DNA of 64,000 nucleotides from DTCV01 sp964641155. GTDB taxonomy: Archaea > Thermoproteota > Thermoprotei_A > Sulfolobales > NBVN01. The notes beneath the pieces are model-generated. The model saw only the letters and a program-made list of their open reading frames with translations. It did not search any database and was not told where the DNA came from. This document shows, piece after piece, positions 8,483 through 15,445 of the stretch. Within the stretch, counting starts at the first letter, position 1, and the number at the start of each line of letters is the position of its first letter. The DNA is taken from positions 68,790 to 132,789 of the forward strand of contig CAZXJO010000005.1 in assembly GCA_964641155.1 (NCBI GenBank), in the 5' to 3' direction. Made by a program: the position numbers and the translations under genes.

Positions 8483-8986
8483 TCACCTACCTCTGACCAA
8501 TACCTGAGACGTCTTAGTGACCAAGGTAATCAGGTTTTCCTCATTCCTTGGAACCAAATAACCTGGGGATGTGACCTTACGGTTACTTATAGCTATGTGG
8601 CCGTGGACTACTAACTGCCTTGCATGGTGAATGCTCTTGGCAAGCCCTCTCTTAAAAACTATGGTTTGAAGCCTCCTTTCCAACACGTCCTCAACATCTA
8701 ATCCAAGGATATCCTCCACCACGGAGCTCTCAGAATCTAAGAGACCCATACTGTATAGCTTTACCACTAACTGCTTTTCCTTAACAGCCCTTAAGTCAGG
8801 AGGTAGTGAGAGGAGTGCCTTAGCTTTCCTCCTCAACTCCCTAAGAATTGTTTGAGCGATCCATATCTCCCTCTTGTTCCTTAGTCCGTACTTGCCAATC
8901 AACTCTAACTCCCTAGCCAACCTATCCTTAATCCAGGGATGTCCCGGTCTTTCCCACCTCTTCCGAGGTTTCTTAGGGTCACCCAT
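8483..8986 (-). CDS. rps4: 30S ribosomal protein uS4
   Basis: 167 residues, archaeal-length primary 16S binder. N-terminus GDPKKPRKRWERPGHPWIK is archaeal-typical; the S4 RNA-binding domain reads RRLQTIVFKRGLAKSIHHAR followed by QLVVHGHIAISNRKVTSPGY. Six bases separate it from uS13 and seven from uS11. Confidence 0.97.
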   Translation of the reverse strand: MGDPKKPRKRWERPGHPWIKDRLARELELIGKYGLRNKREIWIAQTILRELRRKAKALLSLPPDLRAVKEKQLVVKLYSMGLLDSESSVVEDILGLDVEDVLERRLQTIVFKRGLAKSIHHARQLVVHGHIAISNRKVTSPGYLVPRNEENLITLVTKTSQVLVRGR

Positions 8987-8992
8987 GACTCA

Positions 8993-9442
8993 TCACTTCT
9001 TCTTACTAACACCCAATGTGGGACCTAACCTCCCAGTAGTGTGGGTCCTCTGACCCCTCACCTTAAGCCCTAACGCATGCCTAATTCCTCTCCATGACTT
9101 AATCCTCTTCTCTCTTTCAATGTCCTCCCTAGCTACGTACATGAGGTCAGCACCTATAAGATGTAAGTCAGAACCTGAAACATAATCCCTCCTCCTATTT
9201 AAAGCCCAAGACGGTATGCCGTAGCTAAGAGGATTCGCCAAAACTTCCTCAATTTTCTTGACATCGCCTTCAGATAAGTAGCCAACCCTTAAATTGGGGT
9301 TCAACCCTAGAACCCTAACTATGAATGTAGCCAGCTGATACCCTACACCCTTAATCCTAAGCAAACCATACTGCAGCCTAAGGTTACCACTCAAATCGGT
9401 GCCAGCTATCCTAACTATATGTTTGAACGTAGCCTCAGGCAT
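8993..9442 (-). CDS. rps13: 30S ribosomal protein uS13
   Basis: 149 residues, first gene of the uS13-uS4-uS11-rpoD operon. Motifs: HIVRIAGTDLSGNLRLQYGL, IKGVGYQLATFIV (helix-hairpin-helix type), RGIRHALGLKVRGQRTHTTG. A GGTGGT ribosome binding site lies about nine bases before the ATG, and TATA-like boxes lie upstream (see 9484-9501). Confidence 0.97.
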   Translation of the reverse strand: MPEATFKHIVRIAGTDLSGNLRLQYGLLRIKGVGYQLATFIVRVLGLNPNLRVGYLSEGDVKKIEEVLANPLSYGIPSWALNRRRDYVSGSDLHLIGADLMYVAREDIEREKRIKSWRGIRHALGLKVRGQRTHTTGRLGPTLGVSKKK

Positions 9443-9483
9443 TAGTGACTACCACCATTATGCCTTCTGAGTATACACTAAAA

Positions 9484-9501
9484 GATATATAAGCTTTAAA
9501 A
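9484..9501 (-). promoter_or_regulatory. TATA-box region for the uS13 operon
   Basis: On the minus strand this AT-rich stretch holds TTTTAAAG and TTATATATC, two possible TATA boxes 42-60 bases upstream of the uS13 ATG. Either would put the transcription start at roughly 9463-9472, giving a 20-30 base leader that includes the GGTGGT ribosome binding site. Spacing is inferred from general archaeal promoter geometry. Confidence 0.6.
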
Positions 9502-9554
9502 TAAGTCCACGTAACACCTCTACATCGCACGCTGACGGTCTGGGAATTCAGTAT

Positions 9555-9565
9555 GAAAATATATA
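9555..9565 (+). promoter_or_regulatory. TATA box of the dsrE-tusA-iscS-iscU operon
   Basis: GAAAATATATA precedes the DsrE-like gene (ATG at 9597). TATA centre near 9561 predicts a start near 9586, just ahead of AGGTG (9587-9591), so the leader is very short. It overlaps the palindrome at 9561-9577, which would let a bound protein block TBP/TFB. Confidence 0.6.
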
Positions 9566-9577
9566 ACGCCGTTATAT
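9561..9577. promoter_or_regulatory. 17-bp perfect palindrome overlapping the TATA box (candidate operator)
   Basis: The sequence is ATATAACG-C-CGTTATAT: two perfect 8-base arms around a central C. It starts inside the TATA box of the sulfur operon and extends toward the start site. This position is classic for archaeal repressors. The HTH protein encoded at the end of the same operon (12044-12382) is the obvious candidate ligand, by inference only. Confidence 0.5.
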
Positions 9578-9596
9578 AGTTAATTTAGGTGCTGAA

Positions 9597-10007
9597 ATGA
9601 GTAAGATATCAATAATCGTAGCTTCCGAGAAGCTAGATAAACTCTACCCGGCGGGAACCTTAGCCGTAACCGCTGCAACCATGGGATGGGAATCTGAGAT
9701 GTTCTTCACGTTTTGGGGTCTGCTAGCATTGAAGAAGAACTACACACCTAACGAGGTTACCTCAGACTATAAGGCTTTCGAAGAGGGGTTGAGGAAGGCA
9801 ATGAGTTCCGGAGCGCTACCCAATTGGCATGACTTGATGAGGGGTGGGAAGGAGACGGGTATGCTTAAAGTCTACGCGTGCTCTACAACTATGGACTTAC
9901 TGAACATCAGGGTCGATGAGTTGGAGGACTACGTAGACGGAGTGGTGGGAGCCGCCACGTTCTTATCTAGCGCAAAGGGCTCAAACATCACGCTGTTCAT
10001 CTCATGA
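9597..10007 (+). CDS. DsrE-family sulfur-relay protein
   Basis: 136 residues of the DsrE/DsrF-like fold (DsrE2-type): MSKISIIVASEKLDKLYPAGT at the start, hydrophobic MFFTFWGLLAL, and a single cysteine in the loop KVYACSTTMDLLNI (C95), the place where DsrE-type proteins carry a persulfide. No membrane segment beyond the buried WGLLAL strand. First gene of an operon with TusA, a cysteine desulfurase and an IscU-like scaffold, so it likely accepts or passes sulfane sulfur from TusA. Substrate is not known. Confidence 0.85.
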   Translation: MSKISIIVASEKLDKLYPAGTLAVTAATMGWESEMFFTFWGLLALKKNYTPNEVTSDYKAFEEGLRKAMSSGALPNWHDLMRGGKETGMLKVYACSTTMDLLNIRVDELEDYVDGVVGAATFLSSAKGSNITLFIS

Positions 10008-10011
10008 GCAG

Positions 10012-10251
10012 GTGACGGTTTTGAACTCCGAGATAGTGGTTGATGCGAGGTATAAGTCATGTCCAGGTCCGTTGCTGATGTTGGCTGAAGCGGTTAGGAA
10101 GGCTAAGCCAAGTCAGCTAATTAAGCTATTAGCCACAGACCCAGCAGCCCCTGAGGATGTTAGGGCGTGGGCTTCCAGTGTGGGTCATAAGATTATAAAC
10201 ATCAGTAAAGAAGGGGATACCTACCAAATAGTTGTGGAGGTTTTAGGTTGA
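10012..10251 (+). CDS. tusA: TusA/SirA-like sulfur carrier protein
   Basis: 79 residues, beginning at a GTG four bases after the dsrE stop. The hallmark Cys-Pro motif is present as SCPGPLLMLAEAVRKA (C17), followed by the family's second strand pattern LLATDPAAPEDVRAWA and VGHKIINISKEGD. TusA proteins carry persulfide between a cysteine desulfurase and acceptors. The stop TGA overlaps the TTG start of the desulfurase gene (TTGA), so the two are translationally coupled, which fits direct transfer between them. Confidence 0.9.
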   Translation: MTVLNSEIVVDARYKSCPGPLLMLAEAVRKAKPSQLIKLLATDPAAPEDVRAWASSVGHKIINISKEGDTYQIVVEVLG

Positions 10252-11486
10252 GCTACAGCGATGTTTCAAGACCTGTTAAAGAGCTGATCGAGGCCCACGG
10301 CACTCCTGGAAGGGAGGTTTACCTAGACCACGAAAACTCGGGCATGATATTCCCCGAAGCCCTGGAGGCCATGGTAGACGCTTATAGAGATGTTGGTAGG
10401 GGTCATCCATCGATATCCCACCTATTGGGTTGGAAGAGCTATCAAGCACTTTACGAAGCGTCTGAGAAAATCGCGGCCGCGATCAACTGCGCCCCCGACG
10501 AGTTAGTGTTCACACACAGCGGTAGCGAGGCGAATAACTTAGCCATAATGGGCTCAGCAAACTCATCATCTGAGAGAAAGAAGATCGTAGTTTCAAGCAT
10601 AGAGCATTTAAGCGTGTTATTCCCAGCGGAGAAGTGCATGAAATACGGCTACAGGGTCGTGAAGATACCAGTTAATGATGAAGGATACGTAGACCTTGAT
10701 GCGTTATCGAAACATGTGGATAAGGAGACTCTCATAGTGAGCGTGGCCGCCGTAAACCACGAAATAGGGACGATACAGGACTTGAAGGCTGTGAGGGACA
10801 TAGTTAGGGATAAAGACGAAGGCATTCTGATACATACCGACGCCTGCGACGCTCTAGGGAAGGTCCCGTTAGACGTAAAGAAACTCGACGTGGACCTCGC
10901 ATCGTTCAGCAGTCATAAGGTGTACGGGCCTAAGGGTGCCGGGTCTCTGTATGTTAAGGAGGGAGTTAAGTTAAACCCCATAATTCACGGTCAGACCAGT
11001 ACCCAAAAACTTTGGCCAGGGGTTGAAGACGTTCCTGCGATAGTAGGTTTCTCGAAAGCTGTTGAGGTAATTCACAGAAACTACGATTGCATCACCACCA
11101 AGATGACCGACCTCAGAGACCGTCTAATTAATGGCATCTTGAACAGGGTTGAAGACACCATCCTTAACGGACCGAGGGGGAGAAGACGTGCACCGGACAA
11201 CGTTAACGTCAGCTTCCTATACTGCGAAGGTGAGGCCTTAACGGTGGAATTAAGCATGAGAGGCATATACGTATCTAGCGGTAGTGCGTGCACGAGCCGC
11301 ATACTAGAGCCTAGCCATGTACTCCTAGCAATAGGCCGTAGGTACGAGGAAGCCCATGGAAGCCTGCTGATGAAAACCTCACCATTCCACACAGTAGACG
11401 ATGTAGACTATGTCCTAGAAGTGCTGCCGAAGGCCGTTGGGAGGATTAGGGCTTTAAGTCCTGTTAAACGTGATACGGGGAGGTGA
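10248..11486 (+). CDS. Cysteine desulfurase, NifS/IscS-like (divergent)
   Basis: 412 residues, TTG start overlapping the tusA stop. Class V PLP enzyme: HSGSEANNLAIMG, His120 in SSIEHLS, Asp198 in HTDACDALGK, PLP-lysine K224 in SSHKVYGPKG and the catalytic cysteine C348 in the loop SSGSACTSRILEPSHVLLA. Spacing of His120/Asp198/Lys224/Cys348 matches E. coli IscS (His104/Asp180/Lys206/Cys328). Two departures stand out: the N-terminal YLDxxATTP motif reads YLDHENSGMI, and the PLP-contacting Gln (IscS Gln183) is Asp201. The long Cys loop makes it a group I enzyme suited to feeding an IscU scaffold, which is the next gene. Likely supplies sulfur for Fe-S clusters or tRNA thiolation. Confidence 0.88.
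   Translation: MSYSDVSRPVKELIEAHGTPGREVYLDHENSGMIFPEALEAMVDAYRDVGRGHPSISHLLGWKSYQALYEASEKIAAAINCAPDELVFTHSGSEANNLAIMGSANSSSERKKIVVSSIEHLSVLFPAEKCMKYGYRVVKIPVNDEGYVDLDALSKHVDKETLIVSVAAVNHEIGTIQDLKAVRDIVRDKDEGILIHTDACDALGKVPLDVKKLDVDLASFSSHKVYGPKGAGSLYVKEGVKLNPIIHGQTSTQKLWPGVEDVPAIVGFSKAVEVIHRNYDCITTKMTDLRDRLINGILNRVEDTILNGPRGRRRAPDNVNVSFLYCEGEALTVELSMRGIYVSSGSACTSRILEPSHVLLAIGRRYEEAHGSLLMKTSPFHTVDDVDYVLEVLPKAVGRIRALSPVKRDTGR
11478..11486 (+). promoter_or_regulatory. Ribosome binding site fixing the IscU-like start
   Basis: GGGAGGTGA overlaps the end of the desulfurase gene and lies just upstream of the GTG at 11491. It is a near-perfect Shine-Dalgarno sequence and favours 11491 over the open GTG at 11470. 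Confidence 0.6.
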
Positions 11487-11490
11487 TGCA

Positions 11491-12006
11491 GTGTCAAGCC
11501 GCGTGCCACTGGCCTACGGTAGGAAGGTGATAGAAATCTTCAGAAATCCTAAGAATCTAGGTAGGATAGAGGGGGCGGACGCCGAGGCTCTCGCAGGCAG
11601 CCTAGCGTGCGGGGACATGATCGCCATGTATTTGAAGATTGATGAAGCTACGAAGAAAATCACTGACGCCAAGTTCGAGAGCTATGGGTGTGCGGCAAAC
11701 ATAGCTGCGGCAAGCATACTGACTGAGATGATTAAGGGGAAGAGCCTTCAGGATGCTTGGAAGATCTCATGGATGGATGTGTCCAACGAGTTAGGAGGGT
11801 TACCACCAGTTAAATACCACTGCGGGGTCCTGGCCGTTGGAGCTCTTAGAAGAGCTATTAGGGCATACTATGAGAAGAGGCCGAAACCTCAGTGGCTCCC
11901 TGAAGAACACACTCAGGAGGAGAAGCACGCGTTGGAGGAGGAAATGCTCATGGAAGTACTGGCGAGTAAGATGAGGGCTCAGAAACAATCACGTGAAGGC
12001 ACTTAA
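11491..12006 (+). CDS. IscU/NifU-like Fe-S cluster scaffold protein
   Basis: 171 residues from the GTG at 11491. All five functional residues of IscU are in place: C40 and D42 in SLACGDM, C67 in YGCAANIA, H110 and C111 in VKYHCGVLA (E. coli C37, D39, C63, H105, C106). N-terminus YGRKVIEIFRNPKNLGRIEG is the family's FxNPRNxG region. A charged C-terminal tail of about 35 residues (from RPKPQW) goes beyond E. coli IscU and is predicted helical. Sits directly after the desulfurase (scaffold start overlaps or abuts its stop). IscU is uncommon in archaea, which mostly use SufBC, so this operon deserves attention. Confidence 0.88.
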   Translation: MSSRVPLAYGRKVIEIFRNPKNLGRIEGADAEALAGSLACGDMIAMYLKIDEATKKITDAKFESYGCAANIAAASILTEMIKGKSLQDAWKISWMDVSNELGGLPPVKYHCGVLAVGALRRAIRAYYEKRPKPQWLPEEHTQEEKHALEEEMLMEVLASKMRAQKQSREGT

Positions 12007-12039
12007 CAGACGTTCGACTCAAAGACAACAATCACGTGA
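11984..12039. repeat. Pair of identical 13-base repeats with TCACGTGA core
   Basis: AACAATCACGTGA occurs at 11984-11996 and again at 12027-12039, 43 bases apart, each containing the palindrome TCACGTGA. The first is in the last codons of the scaffold gene, the second immediately before the preferred ATG of the HTH regulator (12044). Could be an autoregulatory operator pair, or chance within a coding end. Confidence 0.4.
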
Positions 12040-12043
12040 TCAT

Positions 12044-12382
12044 ATGAGGTTGCCGTGTGAAACGGTTGGTAAACGACTGCTCCCTCTCCTGAGGGCGTAC
12101 ATAGCTAAGGAACTACTCCAAGAGTACGGCCTTACCCAGACAGAAGCAGCTAGAAAGCTAGGCACAACCCAAGCAGCAATAAGTCAATACCTACACCATA
12201 AGCGCGGACTTAAAGACCTGGAAGCGTTTAAGGAGTCATCGAACCTAATTCAATCAATCGCGCATGAGATAGCCAGGGAAATGTATTTAGGTAATGTAAG
12301 TCCTGATGAACTTTCGTTAACGCTCTGCAAACTATGCCTGATGATTAGGGAAAACCGGTGCAAGACAGGGAAGGCTACCTAG
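12044..12382 (+). CDS. HTH transcriptional regulator with C-terminal CxxCx7C motif
   Basis: 112 residues from the ATG at 12044, giving the start MRLPCE that I associate with this archaeal family; a GTG at 11993 overlapping the scaffold gene is also open. An XRE-like helix-turn-helix spans about 27-55 (YGLTQTEAARKLGTTQAAIS and QYLHHKRG). The C-terminus has C95, C98 and C106 (LCKLCLMIRENRC), and with Cys5 gives four potential ligands for an Fe-S cluster or zinc. Last gene of the sulfur/Fe-S operon, so a cluster-sensing autoregulator is a natural hypothesis; the palindromes upstream of the operon and of this gene are candidate targets. Confidence 0.8.
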   Translation: MRLPCETVGKRLLPLLRAYIAKELLQEYGLTQTEAARKLGTTQAAISQYLHHKRGLKDLEAFKESSNLIQSIAHEIAREMYLGNVSPDELSLTLCKLCLMIRENRCKTGKAT

Positions 12383-12442
12383 GTATTGAGGCGGCACGAA
12401 CACCGAACGGAGCCTCCCTAATTAAGGGTTTAGAACGAGTGG

Positions 12443-12526
12443 CGCCGGGGGCGGGATTCGAACCCGCGCGGGCTGTTGCCCACTGGCTCTCAAGGCCAGC
12501 CCCTTAGACCGCTCGGGCACCCCGGC
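12443..12526 (-). tRNA. tRNA-Ser (anticodon TGA)
   Basis: 84 bases on the minus strand, with CCA encoded at 12442-12440. Acceptor arms GCCGGGG/CCCCGGC, discriminator G, D-arm CCGAGCGGTCTAAGGGG, anticodon stem CTGGC/GCCAG with loop CTTGAGA (anticodon TGA, reading UCA), a long variable arm (GGGC...GCCC) as expected for serine, and T-arm GCGGGTTCGAATCCCGC. No intron. Nearly identical to the tRNA-Ser at 58388 except in the anticodon and variable arms. Confidence 0.95.
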
Positions 12527-12587
12527 TACGTCCTAAATTAGTTTGAGGTATGTTTAGTTAAATATGTTTTGGGGCACGCTTTAGCCT

Positions 12588-13685
12588 TCACGAATCCCTC
12601 ATTTTGTGTTTCCCCCACATCTTCGGGTAAGTTCCTGCCTCCATTATGACCCTCAAGTTCTTAAAAGCATAACCTCTCTCATTTTCGAGGATTTCCTTGG
12701 ATGTCATAAGTGCTTTTCCCAACGCCACCAGTTCCCCTTTCAATGTGAAGATAGCTACTTTATCATCCCTGCTTATGTTGTCATGTAGTTTTACTATCCC
12801 AGGTACGGCTAGGTCAGCTCCGTGGGCTAAAGCATCCACCGCACCGTCAGATATTATGACTTTCGGCATGTGCGAGACCGCGTACTCCACCGGAAGTACA
12901 TAGTTCATCAAAAGTGTCTCATCCTTTAACTCCCTGTAGAGGTAGGCCGCCTCTGATAACTTATGCATACTAACTAAGTTTTCATCCTCCTTGAAGGGCC
13001 CCGTTCTAATCCTCCTCAGCTCACGCATGTGCGAACCCACACCCAACACCTCACCGATGTCGTGGATCAGCTTCCTCACATATGTCCCATGCTCGCAGCT
13101 AACCATCATTAGGACGTAAGGGTACTTAATCTCCAGGACTTTAATACTGTAAATTTTCTTAACCCTGACAACTCTCTTAACGGACGACCGAACAGGTGGC
13201 TTCTGGTAAATCTCCCCGACGAATTCGTTTATGGTATCCATTAACTTATCGGTAGCCACCCTCCTGTGCAGTTGCATTACCGCCACATACTCTTTATCAG
13301 CCAGCATCAACATGCCGACGGTTTTCGTTCCATGCCCTAAAGTCACAGGCAGTACTCCAGTTACCTTCGGATCTCCCCACCCAACCACCTACTGGTGGAA
13401 GGGTTCTAGGGTGCCTCCGTGAGCTGCCTTAGGCACATCGAGCAATGCCTTAATCCATGAGACTACCTCATGGCTGCTGGGTCCTGGCGGCTTATCAACG
13501 ACCACCACCCCGTACTTCAGTCTCTGGCTTAAAGGCCTGAGGTGGGGGAGGCAGCCGTACCCCTCACCAGTGCTTTCATCCCTCTTAACCAACCAACTCC
13601 TGGTAACCCCACCGTACGAATCCAAACTCATTATGAATTTAAAGCCTTCGGAGGTTAAATCCATAAAAACACCGAACCTGTGCAC
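12588..13685 (-). CDS. cbf5: Cbf5/dyskerin-type pseudouridine synthase (gene interrupted by a 33-nt intron)
   Basis: Catalytic subunit of box H/ACA RNPs and tRNA Psi55 synthase. The frame is broken by a TAG at 13391-13389. Removing bases 13405-13373 restores GGTL-DPKVTGVLPV, the TruB-family active-site motif, and yields a ~354-residue protein (start at 13685, or a later ATG such as MSLDSYGG). Downstream: Pro-Pro-Val substrate region QKPPVRSSVKR, CEHGTYVRKLIHDIG, MRELRRIRTGPFKE, and a C-terminal PUA domain with HGADLAVPGI and VALGKALMTS. The catalytic Asp codon GAT (residue 94) is assembled across the splice junction: G from exon 1, AT from exon 2. Last gene of the spc-type operon, after eL14. 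Confidence 0.93.
13373..13405 (-). other. Archaeal pre-mRNA intron in cbf5 (bulge-helix-bulge)
   Basis: 33 nt on the minus strand, phase 1, with an in-frame stop. The RNA can fold as a bulge-helix-bulge: central 4-bp helix CCCU (13411-13408)/GGGG (13378-13375), 3-nt bulges AGA (13407-13405) and AGA (13374-13372), each cut after G, then an internal hairpin ACCC-UU-CCACC-AGUA-GGUGG-UU-GGGU. The outer exon helix is weak, so it is a relaxed motif. Introns at exactly this site of cbf5 are known from several crenarchaea; the tRNA splicing endonuclease would cut it and RtcB (25880-27340) could ligate the exons. Confidence 0.9.
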
Positions 13686-13701
13686 GGAGTTTTACGTGCT
13701 C

Positions 13702-14025
13702 TTAACTCGTTCCCTCCATCAAACTCTTAACCTTAAGTAATGCTTCCCTACTAACCTTAAGCCTTTCCTTCATGAATTCAACCAAATTCGACTCCTCTAG
13801 AGCCTTCATAACTTCGTCATCCGAAGCCCCCTTCCCGATCTCGACCTTCCTCTCCAACGGTTCCAGGTGACGTATGTTGATACGCCTCCTCTTGACTCCC
13901 GTCAACTCCTTAGGACCAGTAACTACTACGTAATTGCTGTCAACCACGTCCACTATTACACACTTTCTTCCTGCTTCCCTGCCACGTAACTTAAGACATA
14001 TCCGACCTACCTCTATAGCAGGCAT
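13702..14025 (-). CDS. rpl14e: 50S ribosomal protein eL14
   Basis: 107 residues. KOW-like start AIEVGRICLKLRGREAGRKC and VIVDVVDSNYVVVTGPKELTGVKRRR (shown in part) typify archaeal L14e. Sits 16 bases upstream of cbf5 and after cmk, the usual crenarchaeal order. Confidence 0.94.
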   Translation of the reverse strand: MPAIEVGRICLKLRGREAGRKCVIVDVVDSNYVVVTGPKELTGVKRRRINIRHLEPLERKVEIGKGASDDEVMKALEESNLVEFMKERLKVSREALLKVKSLMEGTS

Positions 14026-14058
14026 CCGAACCCACCCCTCTCAAATATTCAATGACCC

Positions 14059-14640
14059 TCATAAACTTTTTGACGTACACTTATTTAAGACTTTGTCAAC
14101 CGCCGTCAAAGCTATGCTTAGGCATTCCTCAGGGGTGAAGGTGTGCGTGTTGATGATTATGTCAAAAACCGTATTGTCGTTGAGGTCCAAGCCGTACAGC
14201 GTTCTAAATCTGCGAGCCTCCGATTCCTCAACCCTCCTTATGATTCCTAAGGCCTCCTCATCACTTAGTGAGTCCCTCTTAGCGATCCTGCTGACCCTAA
14301 CCTCAAGCGGTGCGATGACTGATATCCTTATGTGTGCGATGTCCTTCAAAATCCAAGCGGCTATATGCCCATCAACAACCACACCCCCCTTCAGGGCCTC
14401 AGCCCTAGCCTCACGGTCTATGGCAACGTCCACGCTGTGGTCCCTTTCAGCAATCGCAGCCATATCCACCAATGAAACCCCTAACCTCTCAGCCATCTTC
14501 CTGAAGAGCTCCCCCGAAGACACGTATCTCAAACCTAACACATTTGCCAAGGATTTAGCTAAAGTTGTCTTACCGCTGCCTGGCCTACCGCTCACCGCTA
14601 TTACTAAGGATTCCTTACTACACGCCTTCAAAAACCGCAC
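14059..14640 (-). CDS. cmk: Cytidylate kinase (archaeal type)
   Basis: 193 residues. Phosphorylates CMP/dCMP. P-loop AVSGRPGSGKTTLAKSLA near residue 15, then SSGELFRKMAERLGV (NMP-binding), VVDGHIAAWILKD and the lid region RISRIAKRDSL. Shorter than bacterial Cmk, as usual for archaea. Nine bases after eL34, within the ribosomal operon. Confidence 0.93.
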   Translation of the reverse strand: MRFLKACSKESLVIAVSGRPGSGKTTLAKSLANVLGLRYVSSGELFRKMAERLGVSLVDMAAIAERDHSVDVAIDREARAEALKGGVVVDGHIAAWILKDIAHIRISVIAPLEVRVSRIAKRDSLSDEEALGIIRRVEESEARRFRTLYGLDLNDNTVFDIIINTHTFTPEECLSIALTAVDKVLNKCTSKSL

Positions 14641-14649
14641 CTGCTTAAA

Positions 14650-14919
14650 CTAAGCTCTAACACTTAACTTTATCAACAATTCAAGGCACTTATGGCAAAG
14701 GTAACCGCCGTAGGGTCTTTCCGTCCTCTTCTCAGTCTTGGAGGCCTTAACCATTCCCTTAGAACCACTGGCCACACCGTTCAAAGGTGAACCACACACA
14801 CCACATTTAGGCACATCAGCCTTAAACCTACTGTGATGTACCCTAGCAACCCCTCCAGGCACCCTCACATATCTTCTGCGCTTACTGCCGGATTTTAAGC
14901 TGTAGGTCACCTCGGGCAC
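14650..14919 (-). CDS. rpl34e: 50S ribosomal protein eL34
   Basis: 89 residues, GTG start with TTGGTG just upstream. Zinc-ribbon pair KCGVCGSPLNG and YLCHKCLELL, and the basic KRRRYVRVPGG start. A TATA-like GTTTTAAG near 14945 (minus strand) may give this and the following genes an extra promoter. Confidence 0.94.
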   Translation of the reverse strand: MPEVTYSLKSGSKRRRYVRVPGGVARVHHSRFKADVPKCGVCGSPLNGVASGSKGMVKASKTEKRTERPYGGYLCHKCLELLIKLSVRA

Positions 14920-14985
14920 ACCAAGAATATTAAAGCTATGGGCTTAAAACTCTGATCTCACACGCCCTAGGAGGGATGAGGTCCT

Positions 14986-15444
14986 TCATGCCTCGTAAAC
15001 CCTCTCCATTGTTGACAGCCTGTTATGCAGTGGTTGATAGGCCAGGATGACAGCCAGGATGACTAGGAAAATGTTTAGCTGTTCATCGCCCAAAACTAAG
15101 AAGGGCAACTTTACCGGACTCCTAAACGTTATGGTTACTCCGTAACTGTTCGATATGGTAACCAGTGCCAGGTTTGACGCTGTGATCGCTACGAATATGC
15201 TGGTCCACATTATGAAGAGATTTATCAGGAACACACTCCTAAGCTTTCTCTTAAGAACTTCATACCTACCTCTAACCATCCTCATCTTCTTGTCCTTAGG
15301 ACTCATCTTAGACGCTTTCTCGGTCAATTCCCTGATCTCCTGAAGGACTGAATCAACGCCTAACTTATTCAATATTAATCTTAGAAGTAGTGAGAACGGG
15401 AGGAATAAAGCCACCACCGTAAAGACATATAAGGCTAAGAACAT
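14986..15444 (-). CDS. DUF106/EMC3-like membrane protein (YidC/Oxa1 superfamily)
   Basis: 152 residues with an N-terminal membrane helix (FLALYVFTVVALFLPFSLLL), a charged coiled-coil cytoplasmic segment (about 40-75, rich in K/R/E), and two further helices around 80-100 and 120-140. This topology and the position directly after adkA and secY match archaeal DUF106 proteins, proposed relatives of Oxa1/EMC3/TMCO1 insertases acting next to SecY. Assignment rests on architecture and context. Confidence 0.8.
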   Translation of the reverse strand: MFLALYVFTVVALFLPFSLLLRLILNKLGVDSVLQEIRELTEKASKMSPKDKKMRMVRGRYEVLKRKLRSVFLINLFIMWTSIFVAITASNLALVTISNSYGVTITFRSPVKLPFLVLGDEQLNIFLVILAVILAYQPLHNRLSTMERVYEA

Positions 15445-15445
15445 C

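Noticed and set aside
12588..13685. cbf5 as two adjacent genes or a frameshifted pseudogene
   Set aside because: Both parts are in the same frame, the only lesion is at the known intron site, and a bulge-helix-bulge with exact restoration of GGTL-DPKVTG explains it.
13934..14653. Long plus-strand open frame opposite eL14 and cmk
   Set aside because: Antisense to two confidently identified genes; composition (Ser/Thr/Leu-rich) is typical of a shadow frame.
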